Below the pieces are notes generated by a model, which had not been told where the DNA came from, ran no database searches, and saw nothing but the letters and a program-made list of their open reading frames with translations. This document shows positions 35,235-43,038 of a stretch of DNA of 55,655 nucleotides, piece after piece. Within the stretch, counting starts at the first letter, position 1, and each line of letters begins with the position of its first letter. The translations under genes and the position numbers were made by a program. This DNA comes from Polyangiaceae bacterium (GTDB lineage: Bacteria > Myxococcota_A > Polyangia > Polyangiales > Polyangiaceae), in the NCBI GenBank assembly GCA_029941785.1, contig JAPYTK010000011.1:378-56032 (forward strand), written 5' to 3'.

Positions 35235-36793
35235 TGCGCCAATCGACCAAGTGTAGGATCGAGGCGATGCGAATCGGGCGGGCCAAACAATACGCAGCGT
35301 TCCTATCGGCCACGACCATCCTTCTCGTGGCCACGGGCTGTCCGCTCGAGCCCTTCGACGTCCCCTTCCTCGGCTGCGAGGATGTGGTTTGCGATGACGA
35401 AAACCCGTGTACGCGCAACCGCTGCGACGAGACGACAGGGGAATGTGTGTTCGAGCTGTTCGTTTGCAACGACGACAATCCTTGCACGCTCGACATGTGT
35501 CATGACGAATCGGAGAGCTGCCTGTTCGAGCCGATGAAGGTCAACACCTTGTGCGAAGACGACGATGCCTGCAACGGCATCGAGACATGCAACGCCGAGC
35601 AGCAGTGCTCTCCCGGACCGCCGACGAAGACCGACGACGACGATGAGTGCACGACCGATAGCTGTGATCCCAAGACCGGCGAGGTCAGTCACGCGCCGAT
35701 CGCGGGCTGCGGCGTGGCGTGGGACCAACTTGCCACCAGCGGCGCGCCTCCCGCCCGGAGGCTCCACACTGCCGTCTGGACCGGTAACGAGATGATCGTC
35801 TGGGGAGGCCGCGATGACGCGGTACCAACCACCGCCCTGAACACCGGCGCACGTTACGATCCGGCTACCGATACCTGGTCGGCCGTAAACGAAACGGGGG
35901 CGCCGGAAGGACGCCACTCTCATAGCGCGGTGTGGACCGGCGAGGTCATGCTCGTCTGGGGGGGCTTCGGCACATCGGACTATCTCACCGACGGCGCCGC
36001 CTATGATCCGGAGACCGACAGCTGGATCCCCATCGCGTCGAGCGGCGCGCCGAGCGGACGCACGCTCCACAGCACCACATGGACGGGAAGCGAGATGATC
36101 GTTTGGGGCGGGCTCAAGGGCGTGGCCGGGCTCAAGACGGGGGCGCGCTACAACCCGAAAAGTGACACTTGGGCGCCCGTCAAGACGAACGGTTCGCCGT
36201 CGCAACGCTTCTTGCACGCTGCGGTATGGGCTGGCAGCGAGTTGGTGATATGGGGCGGTACGGATACCTTCGATTGGCTGGGCAACGGCAAGTTCTACAA
36301 GCCGGGCAGCAACAGCTGGACGGACGCCATCAATACCAACGGAGCGCCTCGGGCCCGCGAAGACGCCACGGCAGTATGGACCGGATCGCAGGTGCTCATC
36401 TGGGGCGGCAATGACGGCGGCGTCTACTTGAACGACGGGGCTCTGCTCGACGTCGGCGCGCCGAACGGCGGGAGCTGGACAGCGATGAACGACACCCAAG
36501 CGCCCTCCCCTCGGTACAAACACAAGTCGGTATGGACGGGTCAGGAGCTGATCGTTTGGGGTGGTTGCGGCGGCATGTCCTGCGGAGAGCTGTACGACGA
36601 TGGAGGCGTTTGGCAGTCTGTCGCAGCTGGAAACAGTTGGTCGAAGATCGCCGGCAACAACGGCCTGAGTAAGCGCACCCGGCACAGCATCGTGTGGACG
36701 GGCCAAGAGGTCATCGTCTGGGGAGGCAGCGGCGACGACGAGGCGCTAGGCAACGGCGGACGCGCCACCATCGCAAGACTGCTGGCGCGCTGA
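35234..36793 (+). CDS. Kelch-like beta-propeller lipoprotein with Cys-rich head
   Basis: The 519-residue protein starts at an ATG overlapping the TPR gene's stop; an ATG at 35267 is an alternative. A signal peptide with lipobox ATGC precedes a cysteine-rich region of about 110 residues (C.DENPCTRNRCDE..GECVF; CEDDDACNGIETCN), like the Cys repeats of other myxobacterial lipoproteins. Then come six or seven kelch-like repeats of about 50 residues, each with RxxHxAVWTGxEMIVWGG. These fold into a beta-propeller used for binding carbohydrate or protein. The stop is 13 bp from that of the convergent gene. Confidence 0.88.
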   Translation: MRQSTKCRIEAMRIGRAKQYAAFLSATTILLVATGCPLEPFDVPFLGCEDVVCDDENPCTRNRCDETTGECVFELFVCNDDNPCTLDMCHDESESCLFEPMKVNTLCEDDDACNGIETCNAEQQCSPGPPTKTDDDDECTTDSCDPKTGEVSHAPIAGCGVAWDQLATSGAPPARRLHTAVWTGNEMIVWGGRDDAVPTTALNTGARYDPATDTWSAVNETGAPEGRHSHSAVWTGEVMLVWGGFGTSDYLTDGAAYDPETDSWIPIASSGAPSGRTLHSTTWTGSEMIVWGGLKGVAGLKTGARYNPKSDTWAPVKTNGSPSQRFLHAAVWAGSELVIWGGTDTFDWLGNGKFYKPGSNSWTDAINTNGAPRAREDATAVWTGSQVLIWGGNDGGVYLNDGALLDVGAPNGGSWTAMNDTQAPSPRYKHKSVWTGQELIVWGGCGGMSCGELYDDGGVWQSVAAGNSWSKIAGNNGLSKRTRHSIVWTGQEVIVWGGSGDDEALGNGGRATIARLLAR

Positions 36794-36806
36794 GCCACCG
36801 ACGCGG

Positions 36807-38369
36807 TCAATCGAAGGTCGCAAGCTTGAGCCGTCCAGAGGCGACCCAAGCGACGGCGATCCGGTCATCGAGACCGCCGACACTTAGGCTCAGCGAGCCC
36901 ACCGCCGTCTGTGGATCCGGCGTATTTAGCGCCGCGGGGCTCGTCCAGCGAGCGGCCTCCGATGTGGCTGACAGCTGGTCGTTGCTCCGCCGCACATACA
37001 CCACGTCCGCATCGTTAGCAGACTTCTCCTTCCAGCTCACGGCGACGCCGCCGTCCCTGCCGGTATCGAGCGCGGGGCAGGACGCCCGGTCATCGAGGCT
37101 CAGGGTCAGCGGCTCGCGGCCGGTGGCGAGCCAGCTTCCCGCCCCGTGGCGGTGCGCCAACTGAACGCGACGCGATCCAGCCGGGGACACCTCGAGCCAG
37201 CTCAGGTACAAATCTCCGCCAGCGGAAAACGCCATCTGTGGGCAACGGATCACCCGACCGGACGCGGTGAACACGTCCTCGAAGGAGGCGGGCCTTTGCC
37301 AGTCACCATCGGGCTGCCTCGTCGCCAGGAAAACACCGCTCTCCCCGAAGGCGGTCGGTTGAGTCCACACCACAGCCCGCTCTCCACCGGAACTGATCGC
37401 AGGGATGCTGTCATCGAGGAACATGCCGTCACCTCCCTCGGCGCCAGGGTGGTCCAAACTGAGCTGCTCATCGGCTTCAGGACGCGAGAAGCCACCGTCA
37501 AGCGAGCTGCCCTCGCTCACGAACACATTGAGCGGGCCGCCTACCGATTGGTACCAGCTCACCAGCGCTTCACCCTGGGCGTTGATCACGATCTTCGGCT
37601 CATTGGTGAAGAGGATCGCCGGCGACAAGAGATCTTGCACGCTCTCCGGACCGTGCAGCTCGCCGTCGTGCTTACGCACAACCGCCACGCCGTGTCGCTG
37701 CCCCGCAACCTGGCTGAACACCGTCACGACCTCGCCTTCGGGTCCAACCGCCACATCTGGGCTGTACGCGGACGACTCGAACGACAATACCTCTCCGTCT
37801 TGCGCCAAGGGCTCCCAATCCGCGGGCGGCTCGCGGTGAACGCCGCGTATGAGCGTGCGGTCGTTGCGAGAGGCCTCCCAAACGAGAGCCGCGTCTCGAT
37901 TTTCCCCGGTCGCCAGCCGCGTGTAAAACAACGCCTCTGGGAGGCCAGCGGCAAAGGTGTGGTACCCAAAGACCCCGCCTCGACCGAGTTCTTGCGCGAA
38001 ACGCAGGCGACTCTCCTGAAGCGGAAGCACCGCCTGCCACGAGAGCAGCACCTGCGCGCTGGCGTCGATCGCCACGTTGACCTCGTTGGCGCTTCCCATG
38101 GATTCGACAGCGTGGGCCGTCCACGCGCGCAAGCCACAAGCCTCACCGGCCGTGTCGGCCCGACTCCACGGCGGACAGCAATCGCCGGAATCGAGCTGTC
38201 TATAGGCCGGACAGACGCAGTCGCCGTCGCCACATACTGGCCGCTGTACCGGAGCGCACGCGACCAACCCCACCAGGCACGACCCGCAGGCGAGAGCCCG
38301 CACGCCGCGAGCGACCGAGGGTGCTAAACGCCTCGTGTCACTCGCCGCAGGTGTGGCTGAAATGCGCAT
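36807..38369 (-). CDS. Beta-propeller-like lipoprotein of unknown function
   Basis: The 520-residue lipoprotein has a signal peptide ending in LVAC near Cys38, then CGDGDCVCPAYRQLDSGDCCPPW, a short Cys knot. The rest is beta-rich with recurring strands such as 'ALVWEASRNDRTLIRGV', 'PDVAVGPEGEVVTVFSQV', 'PKIVINAQGEALVSWYQS', 'PQMAFSAGGDLYLSWLEV' and 'CPALDTGRDGGVAVSWKEK'. These repeat at about 60 residues and suggest a sialidase-like or other beta-propeller. No catalytic motif is visible. It follows the DUF4215-type lipoprotein by 30 bp. Confidence 0.8.
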   Translation of the reverse strand: MRISATPAASDTRRLAPSVARGVRALACGSCLVGLVACAPVQRPVCGDGDCVCPAYRQLDSGDCCPPWSRADTAGEACGLRAWTAHAVESMGSANEVNVAIDASAQVLLSWQAVLPLQESRLRFAQELGRGGVFGYHTFAAGLPEALFYTRLATGENRDAALVWEASRNDRTLIRGVHREPPADWEPLAQDGEVLSFESSAYSPDVAVGPEGEVVTVFSQVAGQRHGVAVVRKHDGELHGPESVQDLLSPAILFTNEPKIVINAQGEALVSWYQSVGGPLNVFVSEGSSLDGGFSRPEADEQLSLDHPGAEGGDGMFLDDSIPAISSGGERAVVWTQPTAFGESGVFLATRQPDGDWQRPASFEDVFTASGRVIRCPQMAFSAGGDLYLSWLEVSPAGSRRVQLAHRHGAGSWLATGREPLTLSLDDRASCPALDTGRDGGVAVSWKEKSANDADVVYVRRSNDQLSATSEAARWTSPAALNTPDPQTAVGSLSLSVGGLDDRIAVAWVASGRLKLATFD

Positions 38370-38399
38370 GGCCCGACGCCACCAGCGCCAACTTCGAAC

Positions 38400-39596
38400 C
38401 TAGGGCTGCGGGATGCACTCTTTGTAGCAACAGAGAATGTCACGCTTCTGGCTGCTACAGGGGCCGCCGTTGGCGTTGGCACCAACATCGCCCGTCCCGT
38501 TGGGCCCACCCATGGACCCGGGGCTCCCCTGATGGCCATCACTCCCTACGCCCGTATACTTCGTGTCCTGGTCAAAGTGATACGTCGGGACGGTTGCGTT
38601 GTTACCATCTTTCGTGAGATCGACGTACTCGCCCTTGGCGATATGACCGGTCGGGTAGGTCCAGTCGTTGCATCGACCGCCCGCTCCGGGAGGCGTAGAA
38701 GTGCCATTGGCATCGTAGCCACCGTTGGAATCGATCATGACGGTTTCCGACACGCGGTGAAGCCAAAAGTCCTTCGGGCCGTTAGCGATACCAAGCTTGG
38801 TCTGGTTCTCGGCGCTGTCGAGTTCATTCTTCTTCAAGGCCGCGTCGAGTTCGCGATATTTACATGCGTGGTGCGCGCCGCGCGCCTTGCACATCGCGTC
38901 ACCCGCGGCGACACCAATATCGCCACCGTAGGCCCACACCGGAAGCGAACCGACGCCCGCCGCCACAGCATTGGGGTCCATCGGGTTGCTGACCACACTG
39001 TGGAAGATGAGCTGCTTGTCGCAGTCGACGATGTCCATTCCGCCGGCACTCGTCACGGGGTCCTTGCAGTCGTCCGGGCACATGTCGTTCTCGCTCATGA
39101 TGCCGTCGTCGCAATCCTCGCCGAGGTGCGCTTGCGTGATCCCGTCGCCGCAGACCGGCTCGCTGCAGTCGTTCGGGCATTCGTCATCGTTGACTTCGTT
39201 GCCGTCATCGCAGAATTCGCCGTCGTTCGGCTCGCCATTGCCGCAGTCGGGATTATTGCCCGGGCCGCTGCTCGTCGGATTGGACGAGGTACTCGAGCCG
39301 TCCGTGCAGTCGTTGGCGCAATCGTCGTCGTCCTTGTCGTTGCCGTCGTCGCAATCCTCGCCGTCGTCGACAACGCCGTCACCACAGGTGGATTTCTGGC
39401 ACAAATTGTTGCAGCCGTCGTTTTCGTTGATGTTGCCATCGTCGCACTGTTCGGTGCCCTCGACGCGGCCGTCACCACAAAATGCGGTTCCTGATCCGTC
39501 GTCTACGGTGTCAGTTCCACCGCACGCGCCGAACCACGTTCCCGCCAACAACACTGTTCCACACAACCCGAGCCAAGCTTTTACCTGTAATTTCAT
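38400..39596 (-). CDS. DUF4215-type Cys-rich repeat lipoprotein
   Basis: The 398-residue lipoprotein starts at the ATG at 39596, with GGAGG perfectly placed. The lipobox is FGAC (Cys25). Four DUF4215/'Myxococcus cysteine-rich repeat' units follow: 'CGDGRVEGTEQCDDGNINENDGCNNLC' and like units at about 70, 110 and 150. The C-terminal about 200 residues form a separate globular domain (AGDAMCKARGAHHACKYRELDAALKK, FWLHRVS, CNDWTYPTGHIAKGEYVDL), with cysteines, resembling a lectin-like module that I cannot name. It is probably a surface protein. Confidence 0.85.
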   Translation of the reverse strand: MKLQVKAWLGLCGTVLLAGTWFGACGGTDTVDDGSGTAFCGDGRVEGTEQCDDGNINENDGCNNLCQKSTCGDGVVDDGEDCDDGNDKDDDDCANDCTDGSSTSSNPTSSGPGNNPDCGNGEPNDGEFCDDGNEVNDDECPNDCSEPVCGDGITQAHLGEDCDDGIMSENDMCPDDCKDPVTSAGGMDIVDCDKQLIFHSVVSNPMDPNAVAAGVGSLPVWAYGGDIGVAAGDAMCKARGAHHACKYRELDAALKKNELDSAENQTKLGIANGPKDFWLHRVSETVMIDSNGGYDANGTSTPPGAGGRCNDWTYPTGHIAKGEYVDLTKDGNNATVPTYHFDQDTKYTGVGSDGHQGSPGSMGGPNGTGDVGANANGGPCSSQKRDILCCYKECIPQP

Positions 39597-39687
39597 TTTT
39601 CCTCCACGACGCCGTTCGGTCAACGGTAGCACAATTTCACGCCGTGCGCGTATTGCTTCTGCCGAGAAATGAGTTGAGCGCTGAAGC

Positions 39688-41553
39688 TCAATTCAGGCGA
39701 AACATGACCATGCCAGGCTGATTGCTCTTGACCTTGATCGTGCGCGAGCGGGTCGCCTGGCCGGTCCGTGCGCAACTCACGGTGTGGACGCCCACCGGTA
39801 CCTTGAGACGAATGCTGCTGGTGGTGCCTTGGCCTTGACCATCGACGGTAAACGAACAGCTTCCTCCGACCGCGATGGCGACCAATGTCCCCGACCCATC
39901 TCCTCTGCCTCCACCAGTACCCGTGGAGGCAGAGGAGGAGGACGAGGACGACGAGGAGGACGACGAGGAGGCAGAGGAGGAGGAGGAGGAGGACGACGTG
40001 GAGGAGGACGTGGATGACGTGGCGCCGCTGGTCCGCGGAGTAGGGTATCTCAGTGGCCCCTTGACCAGCCGTGGGCCCGCGCCGCCCGCGTCGGCGTCAC
40101 TCGGAGCTCCTCCGGCGCCATCCGCCGCAGAGGCGGATGGCGACGCCGATGCAATCGTCACAGCTCGCCGGCCACCACTGTCGTCGTCGTCAGTGGTCCC
40201 TTCAACCGTCGGCGCCGTACGCAACGAGAAGTAAAGCACCACGGCGAGAACCGGGATAAGGAACACCGCAACTCCGATGGCGACGGTGGCAAACTTTCGC
40301 TGGGTTGCTCGCTTACGCTGCCCCAAGGCGTCTTGGGCGGGAAAACTGCCTGTGGAACTGGGACGCCCAGCAGCTGACGTCGACTCATCTGCGCCAGGCG
40401 ATGATGAGGCTGGGGGGGCTACGGAACTGGAGTCGGACCCGGACTTGCGCTTCGGCGGCGGCGGCGTACGGCTGCCCTTCGCACCGGATGTTGCCGGCGG
40501 CACCGTGTAAAATTGAGTCCGCTCCATGTCGGAGACCTGCTCCTCAGGCGCGGCCGCTCCCCCCGCTTCGCCGACATCATCGGTAAATGACTCGAGACCC
40601 GCGCTGCGAGCAAGGGGCGACGTCGCAGAAATATTGGGCGCATTCGTTGGCGCGGCCTCGTCCCCGGTACTCGACAACCGCCCGATTCGCTCGATCAAGA
40701 GCTGGCCCTCTGCAGAGGCGTAGGGCCCTAGGGCATGGGCGAGAGCGTAGACGCTTCCGAATCGGCTAGCCGGATCTTTTGCGAGCGCCCAATCAATGAT
40801 TTGGTCCAGCTGCTTGGGCACGTCGGCTCTCAAGCGACTGATCGGTACGTGCGCCTCGCGGGTGATCTTGATCATCAACTCGGCCATGTCGCCACTGAAT
40901 GGCGGAGTCGCGGCAAGCAGTTCATACAGGACACAACCCAACGACCACACGTCGGTGCGGTGATCGATGTCGCTGGTCTTGCGCACGAGCTCTGGGGAAG
41001 CATAAGGCGAGATCCCGAAAATCGCGGTCATCTCACTTTGCCCACCTACCGATGGACCGCTGTCCTTGAGAACTTTCGCGGTGCCAAAGTCGGTGATTTT
41101 CACGAGCGCGGATCCACCGCGCCGCTTGGTCAGGAACAGATCGGAAGGCGATAGCTCCCGAACGATGATGTGGTGACTGTGCGCTTCCTGGATCGCCTCG
41201 CACGCTTGGAGGACGTACAAAATGGCCTCGTCCAAGCGCAGGGCGCCTCGCTGCTGGATGTACGAGCCCAGGTCATCGCCATCCAGATATTGGCGCACGA
41301 GAAAAAACGATCCGTCGGAATGGGTGCCGACGTCGATGATGCGCGCGGCGTGCTCCGACTCGAGCTTGGACAAGGTCCGCGCTTCTCGGCGAAAGCGTTC
41401 GACCTCCTTGCGGTCGCACATTCCCGGTGCCAGCAGGCGGATGACAACATGCTGATCGAACTCCGTATGCCGGCCCTCAAGGAGAAAACCGCGCTTTTGC
41501 GCAAGTACCCGCACGACACGGTACTTCCCAGCAACGACGTCTCCGGGCTTCAT
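39688..41553 (-). CDS. Receptor-type protein kinase homologue, predicted pseudokinase
   Basis: The 621-residue protein (ATG at 41553; a TTG at 41589 adds 12 residues) has an N-terminal kinase fold (1-265), a low-complexity linker, one membrane helix (about 415-437), a long Ser-rich linker and a C-terminal PEGA-like beta domain (VPVGVHTVSC). Key catalytic residues are changed: the glycine-rich loop is absent (LAQKRGFLLEG), the VAIK lysine is Arg39, HRDLKPSN reads VRELSPSD (Glu133, Ser135, Asp138 in place of Asp, Lys, Asn). DFG (155-157) and the SPE motif are kept. I predict a pseudokinase acting as a signalling scaffold rather than an active Ser/Thr kinase. Confidence 0.88.
   Translation of the reverse strand: MKPGDVVAGKYRVVRVLAQKRGFLLEGRHTEFDQHVVIRLLAPGMCDRKEVERFRREARTLSKLESEHAARIIDVGTHSDGSFFLVRQYLDGDDLGSYIQQRGALRLDEAILYVLQACEAIQEAHSHHIIVRELSPSDLFLTKRRGGSALVKITDFGTAKVLKDSGPSVGGQSEMTAIFGISPYASPELVRKTSDIDHRTDVWSLGCVLYELLAATPPFSGDMAELMIKITREAHVPISRLRADVPKQLDQIIDWALAKDPASRFGSVYALAHALGPYASAEGQLLIERIGRLSSTGDEAAPTNAPNISATSPLARSAGLESFTDDVGEAGGAAAPEEQVSDMERTQFYTVPPATSGAKGSRTPPPPKRKSGSDSSSVAPPASSSPGADESTSAAGRPSSTGSFPAQDALGQRKRATQRKFATVAIGVAVFLIPVLAVVLYFSLRTAPTVEGTTDDDDSGGRRAVTIASASPSASAADGAGGAPSDADAGGAGPRLVKGPLRYPTPRTSGATSSTSSSTSSSSSSSSASSSSSSSSSSSSSASTGTGGGRGDGSGTLVAIAVGGSCSFTVDGQGQGTTSSIRLKVPVGVHTVSCARTGQATRSRTIKVKSNQPGMVMFRLN
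39925..40020 (-). repeat. Serine-codon-rich tract in the pseudokinase
   Basis: About 30 consecutive codons are almost all Ser with a few Thr and Ala, from a GAG/GAC-rich stretch on the plus strand. Such tracts are low-complexity linkers that cross the envelope, and they vary by slippage. Confidence 0.9.
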
Positions 41554-41665
41554 GCTTTTCGTTTTGCCTGCCGTACCATCCGGAATCAAGGACGTTTCTC
41601 GTTGAGCATGGCATATGCTCGCGAGTTTGGGCCCGTTCGTGCCGTTTCGTAGGTAGTTTTTCGCG

Positions 41666-42181
41666 TTACGGAAGGCGCGCTAGCGCAGCTTCGCACGCCT
41701 GACGCACGCTGTTCACGTGATCACCGCGAAGCCAGCCTACCACACAGAGATCCGCATCGTCGAAAGGGTTGAAGACCTTGCCGCCCTTGTGCCCTTCCTT
41801 GCCACGGCCCTTGAGGACCAAAAGCAGTTGATTGACCGCTTGTCCGGCCGGATCGCTGGCCACGTCTTGCGTCTTTTCTGGCTGGACACTGCAAACGGCC
41901 AGATAATTCGCGAAACGCTCGAAGACGGTCGTTGCGTTGCCTCCAGAGCGGTTTAGTTCGCTCGAGTGGCGCAAGCCCAACTCTCCGTAGAGCCTCATCG
42001 GGCGATAGTCGCTGCCATGACAATCGAGCGTCCCGCAGCGTCGTTCCATGAGTTCGGACACGTGATCCATGAACACGGCTCGATCTGGACACTCGATGGT
42101 TATGCGATCATCCAAATCCTTGGCTTTGCAGGCGGTCAACGACATGACCACCAGTCCCAGCAACACGATGCGCGGCATCAT
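41666..42181 (-). CDS. Small c-type cytochrome-like lipoprotein (CX4CH)
   Basis: The 171-residue product is a lipoprotein (lipobox LTAC, Cys18) with one heme-binding-type motif CGTLDCH, that is CX4CH at 49-55. The sequence around it, HVSELMERRCGTLDCHG...MRLYGELGLR, resembles cytochrome-like domains of exported myxobacterial and planctomycete proteins. No clear axial Met was identified. It is the last gene of a four-gene run joined by 4-nt overlaps. In CX4CH motifs heme is bound in some cytochromes (for example cytochromes c3), so a functional heme is plausible, not proven. Confidence 0.75.
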   Translation of the reverse strand: MMPRIVLLGLVVMSLTACKAKDLDDRITIECPDRAVFMDHVSELMERRCGTLDCHGSDYRPMRLYGELGLRHSSELNRSGGNATTVFERFANYLAVCSVQPEKTQDVASDPAGQAVNQLLLVLKGRGKEGHKGGKVFNPFDDADLCVVGWLRGDHVNSVRQACEAALARLP

Positions 42182-43038
42182 GGCGTACCTCCTGTTCCCC
42201 CGGTCGCAGCCTGGCCACCGCCAGTCGCTCCCGCACCGCCACTTCCGCCCGTGCCCGGTGCTCCGCCCGTAGCTGCTGCCCCGCCCGTGCCCGGTGCTCC
42301 GCCCGTAGCTGCTGCCCCGCCGGCATCCGCTCCACCGGTGCCGGACGCCGCCGCGCCACCCGTGCCGGGGGAACCAACCTGGATCTTCCCGCAGCGCTCT
42401 TCGGGCGGGATATTATCCGGATCCACCAAAACCGCGCCCGCAGAGTCACGAGACTGGCCCGTGCTTGCATCGACCGTCGGGTCGTTGGCCACGCGCGACG
42501 GTGTGGCGAGAGTATGGCAACCTGCGCACGATCGTTCCCGACCGATGAGCGAGCGCATGAATCGATTGCCCACTCGAATCGTCAAAGGAAATGCCGCGTC
42601 GGGCCAGTCGCTCGTCTCGAGGTAGAAATTGCCGGCCGAATTCGTACACGCTTTCTGCGAAGCACCGTTCGAGTCGTAGATCGTCACGAAAACCCCTTCG
42701 ACCGGAGCAAGCTGCAGCGTGTTCAGGTCCTGGGCGTAGATCGTGCCGCCAATGGCCATCTCTGGTTCGGCAGCCTCGTAGGTACTGTGGCATAAGACGC
42801 AGGGCTGGCCTGCGCGATGCTCGGCACTGGGACCTGCCGCATCCTCCGGAGGGAGTTTGTCGATCTGATCTTGAATAACGGGGTCCATACGACAGCTCGA
42901 CCACAGAGCGGCCGCCGCGAACAGGACCAGCAAGCTGCGCCACACCGGCCATCGGCGCAATAGGTCAAGCCGACGGCGCGCCGTCCGACGAGGCGTGGGC
43001 CCAGTGGCCGCGGTAATGTTCTTCACCTTGCGCATCAT
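42178..43038 (-). CDS. Diheme-motif lipoprotein with Gly/Ala repeat tail
   Basis: The 286-residue lipoprotein has a basic N terminus, a signal helix ending at Cys49 (ALWSSC), then two classic heme motifs CVLCH (80-84) and CAGCH (171-175). Between them lies a beta-sandwich-like segment (APVEGVFVTIYDSNGASQKACTNSAGNFYLET) resembling a carboxypeptidase-regulatory-like domain. The last 65 residues are low complexity (TGGAPGTGGAAATGG). Overlaps of 4 nt with both neighbours make a coupled operon. I infer an electron-transfer lipoprotein; the heme content is untested. Confidence 0.78.
   Translation of the reverse strand: MMRKVKNITAATGPTPRRTARRRLDLLRRWPVWRSLLVLFAAAALWSSCRMDPVIQDQIDKLPPEDAAGPSAEHRAGQPCVLCHSTYEAAEPEMAIGGTIYAQDLNTLQLAPVEGVFVTIYDSNGASQKACTNSAGNFYLETSDWPDAAFPLTIRVGNRFMRSLIGRERSCAGCHTLATPSRVANDPTVDASTGQSRDSAGAVLVDPDNIPPEERCGKIQVGSPGTGGAAASGTGGADAGGAAATGGAPGTGGAAATGGAPGTGGSGGAGATGGGQAATGGTGGTP
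42245..42316 (-). repeat. Perfect 36-bp tandem repeat (two copies)
   Basis: Two identical 36-bp units (42245-42280 and 42281-42316) encode 12-residue repeats of the Gly/Ala tail of the diheme-motif lipoprotein. Perfect identity implies recent duplication. Confidence 0.95.

Noticed and set aside
38532-39494. Val/Ala-rich plus-strand frame opposite the DUF4215 lipoprotein
   Set aside because: It is an antisense translation of Asp/Cys codons (GAC to GTC), giving a false hydrophobic protein.
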